From Sphingopyxis indica (lineage in GTDB: Bacteria > Pseudomonadota > Alphaproteobacteria > Sphingomonadales > Sphingomonadaceae): a DNA stretch of 64,000 nucleotides. The DNA lies in contig NZ_FZPA01000008.1 of assembly GCF_900188185.1 (NCBI RefSeq), positions 1 through 64,000 on the forward strand, written 5' to 3'. The translations under genes were made by a program, and so were the position numbers. The notes beneath the pieces were generated by a model that worked only from the letters and a program-made list of their open reading frames with translations, did no database searches and had not been told where the DNA came from. Every line of letters starts with the position of its first letter. Position 1 is the first letter of the stretch. This document shows, piece by piece, positions 16,943-25,717 of this stretch.

Positions 16943-17371
16943 TCAATCACCGGAGGGACTAATATCCTCGGAGATCTCCTGCCGCAGCTTTGGCCCCTTG
17001 GCGAGGCGCCGGCCCAGCGCGGCTACGAATGCCTCATAACGCTCTCCCGCCTTGGCCCGGGCCGCTTGGGCGGCCGGCTCGGGTAGTGCCGGCGTCGTCG
17101 TGAGCCAGAAGCGAACGAACACAGCCAATGTTTCGACGGAAATCCCGAGATCGCGTTCGAGGCGGGCCATGCGGCGATCGAGCTGGTCGAGCCGTTTGGC
17201 GATTACGGCCTCGCGTCGTTCCGCGTCGTCGGGAGAGAGGAACGAGGCGATCGCGGCTTCGGCAACCATGGACTGCGAGCGGTCACGGCGAGCCGCATAA
17301 TCGGCAAGCATCGTCATGACTTCCGGGTCGAGATAGACCGAGATTTGCGTTTTCTTCCTTCGACCTGACAT
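16943..17371 (-). CDS. Ribbon-helix-helix (CopG-like) protein between trbB and traG
   Basis: 142 residues. The start (RRKKTQISVYLDPEVMTMLA followed by DYAARRDRSQSMVAEAAIAS) is a ribbon-helix-helix DNA-binding domain; a helical segment with LDQLDRRMARLERDLGIS follows, then a membrane-like stretch near LAVFVRFWLTTTPALPEP. It is a constant neighbour of traG in these clusters and probably regulates or assists relaxosome/coupling function (inference). It lies three bases from the traG stop. Confidence 0.85.
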   Translation of the reverse strand: MSGRRKKTQISVYLDPEVMTMLADYAARRDRSQSMVAEAAIASFLSPDDAERREAVIAKRLDQLDRRMARLERDLGISVETLAVFVRFWLTTTPALPEPAAQAARAKAGERYEAFVAALGRRLAKGPKLRQEISEDISPSGD

Positions 17372-17374
17372 GCT

Positions 17375-19354
17375 TCAGAGCTCCAGGCCGTCTTTCGGGT
17401 CCATTGAAACCTGTCGTGCCACGCGTTGCATCATCCGGCTCATTCGATTGTTGCGCGCCGGGGTTTCCTGATCGTCATCGGCCGCGTCAAAATCGAACTC
17501 ATTTTCGAGCGGCGGCTTCTTTTCGACCGGCTTCGTGCGGTCGAGCTCAGGCTGGCGCCGAGGCTCCGAACCGGTCGTGTCTTCGTCGTCGGACGGGCTC
17601 CTATCGGCTCTGACTTGCGGGACGGCAGGCAATGGCAGGTTCGTCCAGTCATCGGCCTTCGCTCTGGGCGATGCCGTCGTTGCCGGCGGTGCCAGGATGC
17701 GCTCCCCGAAGCGCCTGTCTTCGAAATAGCGCACTTTCTTCGCCCGGATCGGCGGAGTGCCAGCCACCATGATGATTTCATCGGCGGCAGGGAGCTGCAT
17801 GACCTCGCCGGGCGTAAGCAGCGGCCGCGCGGTTTCCTGCCGCGACACCATGAGGTGTCCGAGCCAAGGCGAGAGGCGATGCCCTGCGTAGTTTTTCATC
17901 GCCCGCATCTCGGTTGCGGTGCCAAGTGCATCTGACACGCGCTTGGCGGTTCGCTCGTCGTTGGTGGCGAAGCTCACCCGGACATGGCAATTATCGAGGA
18001 TCGAGTTGTTCGGCCCATAGGCTTTTTCGATCTGGTTCAACGATTGCGCGATCAGGAAGCTCTTGAGCCCGTAACCCGCCATGAAGGCGAGCGCGCTCTC
18101 GAAGAAGTCGAGACGGCCGAGCGCCGGGAACTCGTCGAGCATCAGCAGAAGTTTGTGACGAGCGGTCTTCGCGTGCAGGTCTTCGGTCAGCCGCCGCCCG
18201 ATCTGATTGAGGATCAAGCGGATCAAGGGCTTCGTGCGGTTGATGTCGGAGGGAGGCACGACGAGATAAAGCGTCGTGGGGTGCCTGCCGCCGACCATAT
18301 CGGTGATGCGCCAGTCGCAGCGGCGCGTTACGCGCGCGACCACGGGATCGCGGTAAAGGCCAAGGAACGACATGGCTGTTGAAAGTACGCCGGAGCGCTC
18401 GTTCTCGGACTTGTTCAACAACTCGCGGGCGGCGCTGGCGATGACCGGGTGTGGGCCGGCCTCACCCAGGTGAGCGGTCTTCATCATCGCGGCCAGGGTT
18501 GACTCTATCGGCCGTCGGGGATCGGACAGAAAGGCAGCAACGCCGGCCAAGGTCTTATCCTGTTCGGCGTAGAGGACATGCAGGATTGCGCCGACCAAGA
18601 GCGCGTGACTGGTTTTTTCCCAGTGGTTGCGCTTTTCGAGCGACCCTTCCGGATCGACCAGGATATCGGCGATATTCTGAACGTCGCGCACCTCCCATTC
18701 CCCTTTCCGGACCTCCAGAAGCGGATTGTAGGCAGCCGATTTCGCATTGGTCGGGTCGAAGAGCAGCACACGGCCGTGCCGCGCGCGAAAACCCGCCGTG
18801 AGTTGCCAATTCTCTCCCTTGATGTCGTGGACGATGGCGGATCCGGGCCAAGTGAGTAGCGAGGGTATGACGAGCCCGACGCCCTTGCCGGATCGCGTCG
18901 GGGCGAAGCACAAGATATGCTCCGGCCCCTCGTGGCGCAGGTAATCGTTTCTGAGCTTTCCAAGAACGACGCCATCGGGACCGAGGAGCCCGGCCGCCTC
19001 GACTTCATCCTGGTTTGCCCATCGCGCCGATCCATAGGTAAAGACATTGCGCGCTTCGCGTGCGCGCCAGATCGACATGAGGATCGCGACCGCGATGGCG
19101 ATGAATCCTCCGGACGCGGCAATATAGGCGCCTTCGACAAAGATCGGCGGCGCGTAGGCGTCGTAGAAATACCACCACCAGAAGAAGGAAGGCGGATAAT
19201 AGACCGGCCAACCGGCGATTTCGAACCATGGCGTCCCGAGCTGAGGCTGAAAGCCGAGCCGATATGCCGTCCACTCCGTCGCCGCCCAGGTCGTGGCGAC
19301 GACGATTGTGAATACGATGAGGATCTGGCCCCAGAGAATTTTCGTGCCTGACAT
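17375..19354 (-). CDS. traG: TraG/VirD4-family coupling protein
   Basis: About 659 residues from the ATG at 19354 (a TTG six codons upstream is possible). Two N-terminal membrane helices (ILIVFTIVVATTWAATEW, GGFIAIAVAILMSIW), Walker A near residue 155 (FAPTRSGKGVGLVIPSLL) and Walker B LLMLDEFPALGRL. The C-terminal ~100 residues are acidic and disordered. It brings the relaxase-DNA complex to the TrbE/TrbB channel. Located 161 bases downstream of the relaxase gene. Confidence 0.96.
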   Translation of the reverse strand: MSGTKILWGQILIVFTIVVATTWAATEWTAYRLGFQPQLGTPWFEIAGWPVYYPPSFFWWWYFYDAYAPPIFVEGAYIAASGGFIAIAVAILMSIWRAREARNVFTYGSARWANQDEVEAAGLLGPDGVVLGKLRNDYLRHEGPEHILCFAPTRSGKGVGLVIPSLLTWPGSAIVHDIKGENWQLTAGFRARHGRVLLFDPTNAKSAAYNPLLEVRKGEWEVRDVQNIADILVDPEGSLEKRNHWEKTSHALLVGAILHVLYAEQDKTLAGVAAFLSDPRRPIESTLAAMMKTAHLGEAGPHPVIASAARELLNKSENERSGVLSTAMSFLGLYRDPVVARVTRRCDWRITDMVGGRHPTTLYLVVPPSDINRTKPLIRLILNQIGRRLTEDLHAKTARHKLLLMLDEFPALGRLDFFESALAFMAGYGLKSFLIAQSLNQIEKAYGPNNSILDNCHVRVSFATNDERTAKRVSDALGTATEMRAMKNYAGHRLSPWLGHLMVSRQETARPLLTPGEVMQLPAADEIIMVAGTPPIRAKKVRYFEDRRFGERILAPPATTASPRAKADDWTNLPLPAVPQVRADRSPSDDEDTTGSEPRRQPELDRTKPVEKKPPLENEFDFDAADDDQETPARNNRMSRMMQRVARQVSMDPKDGLEL

Positions 19355-19515
19355 GAGCAATAACCCGCGCAAATAGCACTACGCTGGGAGGCAGGAGCAG
19401 CGCGGACAAGACCTGCCGCCCGGCGATCGTGGGAACGGCGGCTAACGGATACACAACGGCGGGTGTGCGGAGCCGACCGCGCTTTGGCGCTTTGCGCTTG
19501 GCTCGACACCCGCGC

Positions 19516-21255
19516 TCAACGGCCGAGTCCTCGCTGGCGAGCGAAGCTCCAGTCGACTCCGCCATCGCCGCGCCCAACGCCGGACATGTGGTGGCCAAGA
19601 TGCTTTTCCATCGAGGGTGTCCAGGGTACGAGTTGAAAGCCGAGACCATCGTCGATCATCGCAAAGCGGCCAGAGGAAAGCGTGAAGCGGCGACGATAAG
19701 TGCCGGCGACATACTCACCGCTTTCGGTGCGCTGGAAAGACTGGCCGGTCTGCTCGGCGAGTTTCTCGCCCAGCGCCTCCACGTCGCGGCGCCGCAGCGT
19801 CTCGAGGAGACTGCGAGCGAAGACTGTGCGCCGACCTTGCCGCTCGGCGAAGCCCTGCTCGACTAAATGTTCCGCACGGCGGTCGAGGGCATTGCGGACC
19901 TCGGCGCCGAACCCGCTCTCGGACAGCGCTACGGGGTCTCGCGAGATGTTCTGCCGATCGAGCCAGGTTGCGCCGGTCGCGGTTACCTGATGTTCGATAT
20001 CGAGATCCGAGCGCACCGCGAGCGCGACACGGCGCTGGCCGCGCGAATCGTCATAGGCGCGCAGCTCGACGATCGAACCTGGAGCACTGTCGCCGGCGGC
20101 GTTGAGATCAGCGAGCCTGATGTGATGGCTCCGTCCATCGATGCCGTCGACCACGGCATAGGCGCTGCCCTTGAGTTCGTCATCAACGCCGCGCTCGACC
20201 AGGCGGCCGACAATCGGCGCATCGAGACTTTCAGCCGCCAGTACATAATCCGCTGATCCGCGCTCGATACCGCGTGCCGTCAACGCATGGTGCATGCGCT
20301 TGATGATGTCGCCGCGTTCACCGAGTTCGCGCAGCGTTGCCTCGGCCTTGTCGTCGATCGTCCATTGGCCGGCACCGATCTGCTCGGCGAGGCCGAGTGC
20401 TTCGAGCTTGCGCAGGCGCCCGACCTTGAGCGCGTGGAATGCGTCGGGCTGTTCGCCAGCCGGGGGTGCGACATCGATGATGCCGGTGCGACGACCGTCG
20501 CGAAGGAGCTGGCGGTCGAGCTGCGTCAAGCGTTCGGATGCGATCTGATTTTCAAGACTGCGCCGGATGTCGAGATCGGTGCGCGGGCCAAGCTCCTGGG
20601 TGATGAGATCGCGCGCCCTGTCGCGCATGCCTTGCTTGATATAGTCGCGCGAGATGACGAGATCCTGGCCGTCGTCCCGCACGCCGCGCACGATGAGATG
20701 GACATGCGGATGCTCGGTGTTCCAGTGATCGACCGCCACCCAGTCAAGGCTGGTGCCGAGATCTCTTTCCATCTGACCCGCGAGTTCCATTGTGAAGGAT
20801 CGCAGATCGGACATTTCCAGCGCGTCGTCGGGTGAGACGATGAAGCGGAAATGATGCCGGTCGCCCTCGCACCGCTCGGCAAAGGCGCGGCCATCCGTGT
20901 CCTCCTCTCCCGGTCCGAACAGCCGCGCCTTTTCCCCATCCCGGGTGACGCCATCGCGGCGCAGGTAATCGAGATGGGTAGCGAGCGGCGCCGTGCGTGC
21001 CGATTGGCGTACCACGCGCGCCTTGATGACGGCGCCCCGCGATCGCGCGGTGATGAGGCGGTTGGCCTGGATGCTGGCGCGCTGGCCGTGGCCGAAGCGC
21101 GAGCGATTGCCGGACGTGATGCGCCCGGATCGCGACACCCCGCCACCCGCTTTCTTTGCGGCTGCCAATGCTTGCGCGATGAAGGGCCGTGCCGCCTGCG
21201 CACGCGTCGAGCGGATACGGCCAGGCCGGATACGGAACTCGCGTTCATCGGCCAT
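19516..21255 (-). CDS. rlxS: Relaxase (VirD2-like) with DUF3363 domain
   Basis: 579 residues from the ATG at 21255 (MADEREFRIRPGRIR). A probable catalytic tyrosine lies in ATHLDYLRRDGVTRDGE (about residue 98) and the metal-binding histidines in DHWNTEHPHVHLIVRG (about 177-190). The C-terminal DUF3363 part runs from about 250 to the end. It nicks oriT and leads the strand into the recipient. The frame is open for 45 more codons upstream, but these run through palindromes that look like the oriT/promoter region, so the shorter start is chosen. Confidence 0.93.
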   Translation of the reverse strand: MADEREFRIRPGRIRSTRAQAARPFIAQALAAAKKAGGGVSRSGRITSGNRSRFGHGQRASIQANRLITARSRGAVIKARVVRQSARTAPLATHLDYLRRDGVTRDGEKARLFGPGEEDTDGRAFAERCEGDRHHFRFIVSPDDALEMSDLRSFTMELAGQMERDLGTSLDWVAVDHWNTEHPHVHLIVRGVRDDGQDLVISRDYIKQGMRDRARDLITQELGPRTDLDIRRSLENQIASERLTQLDRQLLRDGRRTGIIDVAPPAGEQPDAFHALKVGRLRKLEALGLAEQIGAGQWTIDDKAEATLRELGERGDIIKRMHHALTARGIERGSADYVLAAESLDAPIVGRLVERGVDDELKGSAYAVVDGIDGRSHHIRLADLNAAGDSAPGSIVELRAYDDSRGQRRVALAVRSDLDIEHQVTATGATWLDRQNISRDPVALSESGFGAEVRNALDRRAEHLVEQGFAERQGRRTVFARSLLETLRRRDVEALGEKLAEQTGQSFQRTESGEYVAGTYRRRFTLSSGRFAMIDDGLGFQLVPWTPSMEKHLGHHMSGVGRGDGGVDWSFARQRGLGR

Positions 21256-21310
21256 GAAATCGCTCGACACTGTGCGAAAAATGACGGAAATCCGCTGCTC
21301 TGAGCTCGGA

Positions 21311-21400
21311 GCGCACATTGTGCCACGCGTGGACAATGTGCGGAGCGCAGGCAAAACGCCCAGAAAACCAACCGACCGACCGGCGCACAATGTGCGCCCT
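21311..21400. other. Candidate oriT: nested palindromes upstream of the relaxase gene
   Basis: GCACATTGT (21313-21321) and its complement ACAATGTGC (21333-21341) flank an inner perfect palindrome CCACGCGTGG. A second dyad, GGCGCACA-A-TGTGCGCC, is at 21382-21398 and repeats the same GCACAATGTGC theme. The site is between relaxase and lytic transglycosylase, the common oriT place for this family. The nick position cannot be read. Confidence 0.55.
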
Positions 21401-21498
21401 TTTATCCTGCCATCGTCCGGTTGTGGTGCTCGTCCTTCCCCGCCATGCCGCCTCTTCCACGCTGCGCTTCGCCACGACGCGATCTGGCCGCATCCCTA

Positions 21499-22263
21499 TC
21501 ATTGCCCGCGTGCTCCATCCGCCTGGCGCACGAACAGGTCGCTGGAGGCGGTCTCAACAGGAGCAATTTCGCGCGCAGCCGACGGTGTTGTGGATGCCAT
21601 CGAAGCGCTGAAATTCTGCTCGTCATCCGCAACCGGACTGCTGCCGGTGCGGGCGACGAATAGCGGCGCACGCATCCATGCGAGGGGGTCGGGCGCGGCG
21701 ACAGCAACGGGAGCGATGCGGCCTTGAGCACCGATCCGCGGTGCGATCATCGCAACATAGGTGACCGTTTCAGCCGGCAATGGACGGCCGGTCGCGCGAT
21801 ATGCCTCATATCGGCCGGGACCGGCATTATAGGCCGCGAGAAAGCCGGGTGCGCCGTAACGGTCGTGCATTTCGCGCAAGTAAGCGGCGCCGGCAAGGAT
21901 GTTGTCGCGCGGATCATAGGGATCGCTGCCCAGCCCATATCGCGCGCGCAACACTGTCCAGGTGGCAGGCATGATCTGCATGAGGCCCATCGCGCCTTTG
22001 GGTGAGATCGCGCGCGCATCGCCTCGACTCTCGATACGCATGACAGCATAAATCCACGCCTCGGGAATGCCGAACCGCTGCGCCGCCTCGGTAACGAAGG
22101 GCGCATAAGGATCGCGGATCGAACCGGCGGTCGGCGGCGGCGTCTGCGCCTCGACCAAGGCGGCAGGAGCGCCGGTCAGAACAAGACCGGAAAGGAAAAG
22201 GAGGACTGTCAGCCGGACGGCGGTGAACCGCCCGGCGACACGTTGATTGCGGCAGGCTGGCAT
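21499..22263 (-). CDS. Secreted lytic transglycosylase (VirB1-like)
   Basis: 254 residues with an N-terminal signal (VRLTVLLFLSGLVLTGAPAA) and an SLT domain at about 50-170. The catalytic Glu is E78 in YAVMRIESRGDARAISPKGA, followed by GLMQIMPATW and AAYNAGPGRYEAYRATGRPL, all canonical. It opens peptidoglycan locally for the mating channel. The C-terminal 80 residues are low complexity. Confidence 0.94.
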   Translation of the reverse strand: MPACRNQRVAGRFTAVRLTVLLFLSGLVLTGAPAALVEAQTPPPTAGSIRDPYAPFVTEAAQRFGIPEAWIYAVMRIESRGDARAISPKGAMGLMQIMPATWTVLRARYGLGSDPYDPRDNILAGAAYLREMHDRYGAPGFLAAYNAGPGRYEAYRATGRPLPAETVTYVAMIAPRIGAQGRIAPVAVAAPDPLAWMRAPLFVARTGSSPVADDEQNFSASMASTTPSAAREIAPVETASSDLFVRQADGARGQ

Positions 22264-22266
22264 TTT

Positions 22267-22614
22267 TCAATCCCGCTCGCCGCGTTTGGGCGGGCGATTC
22301 CAGTGCAGCACCCAGGAGGATTTATCGTCGGACGACTGGAACAGGTTGGCGCGGATAGGCTGCCCGAAGCTCGGATCGTCGAACTGAAGCGAGACATAGT
22401 CGCCGGCTTTGTCGCCAGTGCGATTCCAGCCCGCTCCGATCTCCGGGCCGGCTTCGTTGTTCATGCCGTCGAAGATGTGAACGCGAAAATGGGGCGCGTT
22501 CTCGGCCTCGGAAGGTTCGGCGGGAAGGATGATGATATCCTGGTGCAGCAAGAGTGTGTCGAGATGGCCGATGAAGCCGGAATCATCGCGGGTGAATTGA
22601 CCGATGAGAGACAT
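22267..22614 (-). CDS. DUF736 protein (first copy)
   Basis: 115 residues from 22614 (MSLIGQFTRDDSGFIGHLDT). The DUF736 pattern is present: NAPHFRVH, EIGAGWNRTGDKAGDYVSLQ, FDDPSFGQPIRANLF, WVLHWNRP. The family is near universal in alphaproteobacterial ICEs and plasmids but has no known function. A second member is at 27824-28150. It ends three bases from the lytic transglycosylase start. Confidence 0.88.
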   Translation of the reverse strand: MSLIGQFTRDDSGFIGHLDTLLLHQDIIILPAEPSEAENAPHFRVHIFDGMNNEAGPEIGAGWNRTGDKAGDYVSLQFDDPSFGQPIRANLFQSSDDKSSWVLHWNRPPKRGERD

Positions 22615-22660
22615 GGTTTCTTCCTTGGGATGGGCGGTGAGGATGACCAGGCGTGCGTCG

Positions 22661-23206
22661 TCACCGCGTCGGCGCGCGCCAGACGAAGCGGCCATCGCCG
22701 TCCTCGTCGGTGTAGAGTGGAGTGGCTCGGCCGATGACCGCAGCGACGGGCAGAGGACCGAAATAGCGGCCGTCGAGACTGTCGCGGACCTGCCAGTTCA
22801 TCAGGAACAGCTCGTCCTTGGCGAGGACGCGGCATCCCTTCCAGACGGGCAGCGCGCGGCCGAGACGATCGCGCGCAAGCGCTTCGCCCAACGGTTCGGC
22901 ATCGACCGTGATCGTGTGGCCGTTGCGGCAGACGCGCTGTCCGGCAATCGCGGCAACATGCTTCATGAGCGGCACGCTTCGACCGATATAGCCGCGCCTG
23001 ACCATGAAGCTCTCAAGCGGTTCTGGCGCGCGCACGGCGACCAGATCGCCGAGCTGCGGCGACCGATCCGGTGCGATTGTGTAAAGGCCGATGGGTGTGC
23101 TGGCTGACGCGTTCCAGACGAGCTTCGTCGGGAGCGCGACGAACGAGGCGATCGCGACGCCCATCGTCGCGAAATAGGTCGCCATCACATAACCGAAGCG
23201 GGTCAT
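22661..23206 (-). CDS. traF: S26-family signal peptidase, TraF type
   Basis: 181 residues with one N-terminal membrane helix and the TraF active-site region NASASTPIGLYTI (Ser about 36) with the general base Lys in GRSVPLMKHVAAIAGQRVC (about 82). The C-terminal LFLMNWQVRDSLDGRYFGPL is typical. It processes and probably cyclises the TrbC pilin. The start at 23206 overlaps the DUF2840 stop by four bases. Confidence 0.93.
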   Translation of the reverse strand: MTRFGYVMATYFATMGVAIASFVALPTKLVWNASASTPIGLYTIAPDRSPQLGDLVAVRAPEPLESFMVRRGYIGRSVPLMKHVAAIAGQRVCRNGHTITVDAEPLGEALARDRLGRALPVWKGCRVLAKDELFLMNWQVRDSLDGRYFGPLPVAAVIGRATPLYTDEDGDGRFVWRAPTR

Positions 23207-23724
23207 ACGCCGATCTCCCGGCGCATGCCGAATGCGCGATGGCGAGCCAGCGTGTAGGCGCGCGGCGTTTCGCCGGCGGCCAGCCGGTTGTGGACGTGGC
23301 GCCAATGATCCGGCGCGGCGTCCACCGGATCGATGCCGGCCGCCTCGATCGCATCGATGATCTGGAGCACGCGCTCGACGTCGGGCCAGCCGTTCGCGCG
23401 CAAGAGAACGGCGCCGCCGGGCATTACGGTGGGGTGTGTTTGAAATGCCTCGCCGGTGCGGACGGCGCGCACGATGTCGAGCCGGGAGAATATGGTTCCA
23501 TAGTCGTTCGATGCCCAGCGCACGAGCGCGAACACCGCGCCGGGAGCGAAGAAGACAATGCGTCTGCGGCGGTCGAGGATTTGTTCGCCTACGTCGCGGC
23601 CGAAGCGGATCCAGTGCTCGGTCCGCTTCTCGATCCAGACGAGTTCGACCTGGGTGAGGTCGTCGGTCGGCGCGTTTGCGTCGGCACCGCCGGCCGACAT
23701 AGGTGCGGCAACAAGCGCGGTCAT
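23203..23724 (-). CDS. DUF2840 protein
   Basis: 173 residues with the DUF2840 core LTQVELVWIEKRTEHWIRFG, RRRRIVFFAPGAVFALVRWA and FSRLDIVRAVRTGEAFQTHP. The family always sits between parA-type genes and traF in these clusters. Role unknown. Overlaps both neighbours by four bases, so it is in the parA-traF operon. Confidence 0.88.
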   Translation of the reverse strand: MTALVAAPMSAGGADANAPTDDLTQVELVWIEKRTEHWIRFGRDVGEQILDRRRRIVFFAPGAVFALVRWASNDYGTIFSRLDIVRAVRTGEAFQTHPTVMPGGAVLLRANGWPDVERVLQIIDAIEAAGIDPVDAAPDHWRHVHNRLAAGETPRAYTLARHRAFGMRREIGV

Positions 23725-23975
23725 GATGCTTCTCCTGACTGGGATGGAAATTCACGCTCGAATAGTTCGCGCAGCATGTCGGCAACGGTCTGGCCGCGCT
23801 GGAACGCGGCGATCTTGATGCGCCCACGCATGTCGGCGGTGACATCGATCGTCAGCCTGGCCGTGAAAGCCTCACCAGCTTGACCCTGCCGCGCGTGCCG
23901 CTCGGGCGCCTTGATCCAGCTTTCGGCATCGCCGGGGCGAGACGCGAAGCGGCGTTTGGGGGAATGCTCACTCAT
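23721..23975 (-). CDS. Small ribbon-helix-helix-like protein after parA
   Basis: 84 residues. The C-terminal half (AFTARLTIDVTADMRGRIKI, AAFQRGQTVADMLRELFERE) has the strand-helix-helix pattern of ParB-like small partition or CopG proteins. Its ATG overlaps the parA stop by four bases. With ParA it may form a small partition pair; this is inferred from position and fold. Confidence 0.78.
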   Translation of the reverse strand: MSEHSPKRRFASRPGDAESWIKAPERHARQGQAGEAFTARLTIDVTADMRGRIKIAAFQRGQTVADMLRELFEREFPSQSGEAS

Positions 23976-24610
23976 GCACAGATCCTCGCGACGTCGGCCG
24001 CGAGCCGCGTGATTTCGCGCGCGCCGGGGCACGCCTCGTCCTGCTCGGCGGCAAGTCGGCCGGTCTGCAGGGCATCGGCGAAGACGATGCGCTGGCCAAT
24101 CGTGGCGGAGAGCAAGGGCGGCTCATGATCGGCCAGCGTCTCGGCGGTTTCACGGGCGAGCACCGTGCGCGCCGCGCAGCGGTTGAGCACGAAGCGGGCG
24201 GCGAGCTGCGGGCGATAGATGCGCGCCTCGCTGAGCAGGGAAAGCATCTCTGCCGAGGCCCACCCATCGAGCGGCGACGGCTGCACCGGGATCAGCACGA
24301 GATCGGCCGCGAGAAGCGCCGAGCGCATCAGGTTGGCGACACGGGGCGGGCCATCGATGACGACATGGTCGCAGTCGCGGGCCAGTTCCGGCGCTTCACG
24401 GTGGAGCGTATCGCGGGCCAGGCCGACGACGCCGAACAGCCGTGCCAGTCCCTCCCGGCTGCGCTGCTGCGACCAGTCGAGCGCCGATCCCTGGGGGTCT
24501 GCGTCGATCAGCGTAACGCGCTGGCCATGACGCGCCCATTCGCCGGCAAGATGCAGAGCGAGCGTCGTCTTGCCGACACCGCCCTTCTGGTTGAGCAGCG
24601 CGACGATCAT
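23972..24610 (-). CDS. parA: ParA-family partition ATPase
   Basis: 212 residues with the deviant Walker A KGGVGKTT at residues 9-16, LIDADPQGSALDW and VVIDGPPRV. The size is that of the small plasmid type (Ib). It drives segregation of the excised or replicating element. It is the first gene of the minus-strand operon that runs through DUF2840 to traF. The iteron-bearing region lies directly upstream. Confidence 0.94.
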   Translation of the reverse strand: MIVALLNQKGGVGKTTLALHLAGEWARHGQRVTLIDADPQGSALDWSQQRSREGLARLFGVVGLARDTLHREAPELARDCDHVVIDGPPRVANLMRSALLAADLVLIPVQPSPLDGWASAEMLSLLSEARIYRPQLAARFVLNRCAARTVLARETAETLADHEPPLLSATIGQRIVFADALQTGRLAAEQDEACPGAREITRLAADVARICA

Positions 24611-24671
24611 GACCGGCTCCCGCGAAACGCGGAGGTGTCCACAGCACGCGAATGATGCTGCTGCGTTAGAC

Positions 24672-24688
24672 AGATTCCGAAGGAATCT
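24672..24688. promoter_or_regulatory. Inverted repeat in the parA upstream region
   Basis: AGATTCC-GAA-GGAATCT, a perfect 7-base dyad within an AT-rich stretch (24660-24710), 62 bases upstream of parA. It may be an operator or centromere-like site. Confidence 0.45.
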
Positions 24689-24747
24689 AGGTTAGATAAG
24701 TTACAGGGCTGACAACGTACTGATTCACAGCGAGGATTCGTCGATTT

Positions 24748-24812
24748 CGGTCCCCGATAGCACGAGGATCGGGTCCCTGATGGCACGATAGCGCCGGTCC
24801 CTGATAGCACGA
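24748..24812. repeat. Three iterons (candidate oriV) between repA and parA
   Basis: Three 18-base direct repeats start at 24748, 24771 and 24795: CGGTCCCCGATAGCACGA, GGGTCCCTGATGGCACGA and CGGTCCCTGATAGCACGA. The 23-24 base period places them on one face of the helix. Their location beside repA and an AT-rich stretch, with a DnaA-box-like TTATCCCCA at 24826-24834, fits an iteron-controlled origin. That RepA binds them is inferred. Confidence 0.75.
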
Positions 24813-24818
24813 GACAAT

Positions 24819-25706
24819 TCACAGCTTATCCCCAGGACGTGATTTGCGGCGGCGTCGGCGACGCGGGATGCCCAGGGCATCCGGGTCGGTCGGTGCGAAG
24901 GAAAGAATTTCGGGTCCACCGCCGCATTGCTCGATGGTGAGCCGGTAGCCGGGGAGCGGCTGGCGGCGGACGATGGCGCGCAGGTCGTAAGCGAAGTGCT
25001 TGAGCGGCGAGAGGCTCCCGGACTTGGCGTGGAGATGCGGGAAGTCGAAGCTCCAGCCGAATTCCTGGCGGCCGCCGTGCTTGCGCACGAGGCGGTAAAG
25101 CCAGCGTTCGAGCCCGCCGGTGAGGCCGAAATAATTGCGGTCGATGGTGAGGACGAGCGCGTCGTCAAGCACCGCGCCGTAAAACCAGTCGGGAACGATC
25201 AGTTCGAGGCCGAGCGGTCGGCCGCGATGGTCGGCGCGCTCCTTCCATTCGTTGATCCAGGAGAAGCGGTGCATCCGCCGCTCGGAGATCTGGCGAATGG
25301 AGGTGGCTACGGTGGTGGACTGAAGCCGGTCCAGCGCCGCTTTCAGGCGGTCGTAGTCGCGTAGCGACACGCCGCGGCCGATGAAGTTGAGGATTTCGTA
25401 GGGCGTCGTCGCCATGAGGCGCGACGGCCGCAGGCCGAGGTCGCGCGCTTCGACGATTTGCGAGGCCGCCCAGATCAGGATGTCAGCATCCCATATCGTC
25501 GCCATGCCATGCTCTGCGACGGCCTCGACGCGGATGACGATGGAACCGGCCTTGAAGTCGATCGGCGCCAGGCGCTTCGACTTGGCGAGCGAGAAGAAAG
25601 GATAAGCCATGAGATCCTGCGCGTCGCGCGGCGCGAGATCGCCAGGGAGCGCGCGGAACAGATCGAGCTGCGCGCGTTCCTCGCGGTGGTGATGCCGGGA
25701 CGACAT
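24819..25706 (-). CDS. repA: Replication initiator protein A (RPA family)
   Basis: 295 residues from 25706. The protein contains RAQLDLFRALPGDLAPRDAQ, MAYPFFSLAKSKR, TPYEILNFIGRGVSLRDYDR, FYGAVLDDALVLTIDRNYFG and LERWLYRLVRKHGGRQEFGW, the usual blocks of the alphaproteobacterial RPA initiator. Iterons follow the gene within six bases of its stop. The frame is open to 26012 but overlaps the AlpA-like gene; the 25706 start fits the family's N-terminus. It implies plasmid-like replication of the ICE after excision. Confidence 0.92.
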   Translation of the reverse strand: MSSRHHHREERAQLDLFRALPGDLAPRDAQDLMAYPFFSLAKSKRLAPIDFKAGSIVIRVEAVAEHGMATIWDADILIWAASQIVEARDLGLRPSRLMATTPYEILNFIGRGVSLRDYDRLKAALDRLQSTTVATSIRQISERRMHRFSWINEWKERADHRGRPLGLELIVPDWFYGAVLDDALVLTIDRNYFGLTGGLERWLYRLVRKHGGRQEFGWSFDFPHLHAKSGSLSPLKHFAYDLRAIVRRQPLPGYRLTIEQCGGGPEILSFAPTDPDALGIPRRRRRRKSRPGDKL

Positions 25707-25717
25707 GGCAGTGATGG

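Noticed and set aside
16728..16946. N-terminal extension of trbB from a TTG
   Set aside because: Sequence has no family match and a GTG with AAGGA at 16727 gives the expected N-terminus.
24748..24812. CRISPR-like array
   Set aside because: Repeats are 18 bases with only 5-6 base spacers and lie beside repA; iterons explain them.
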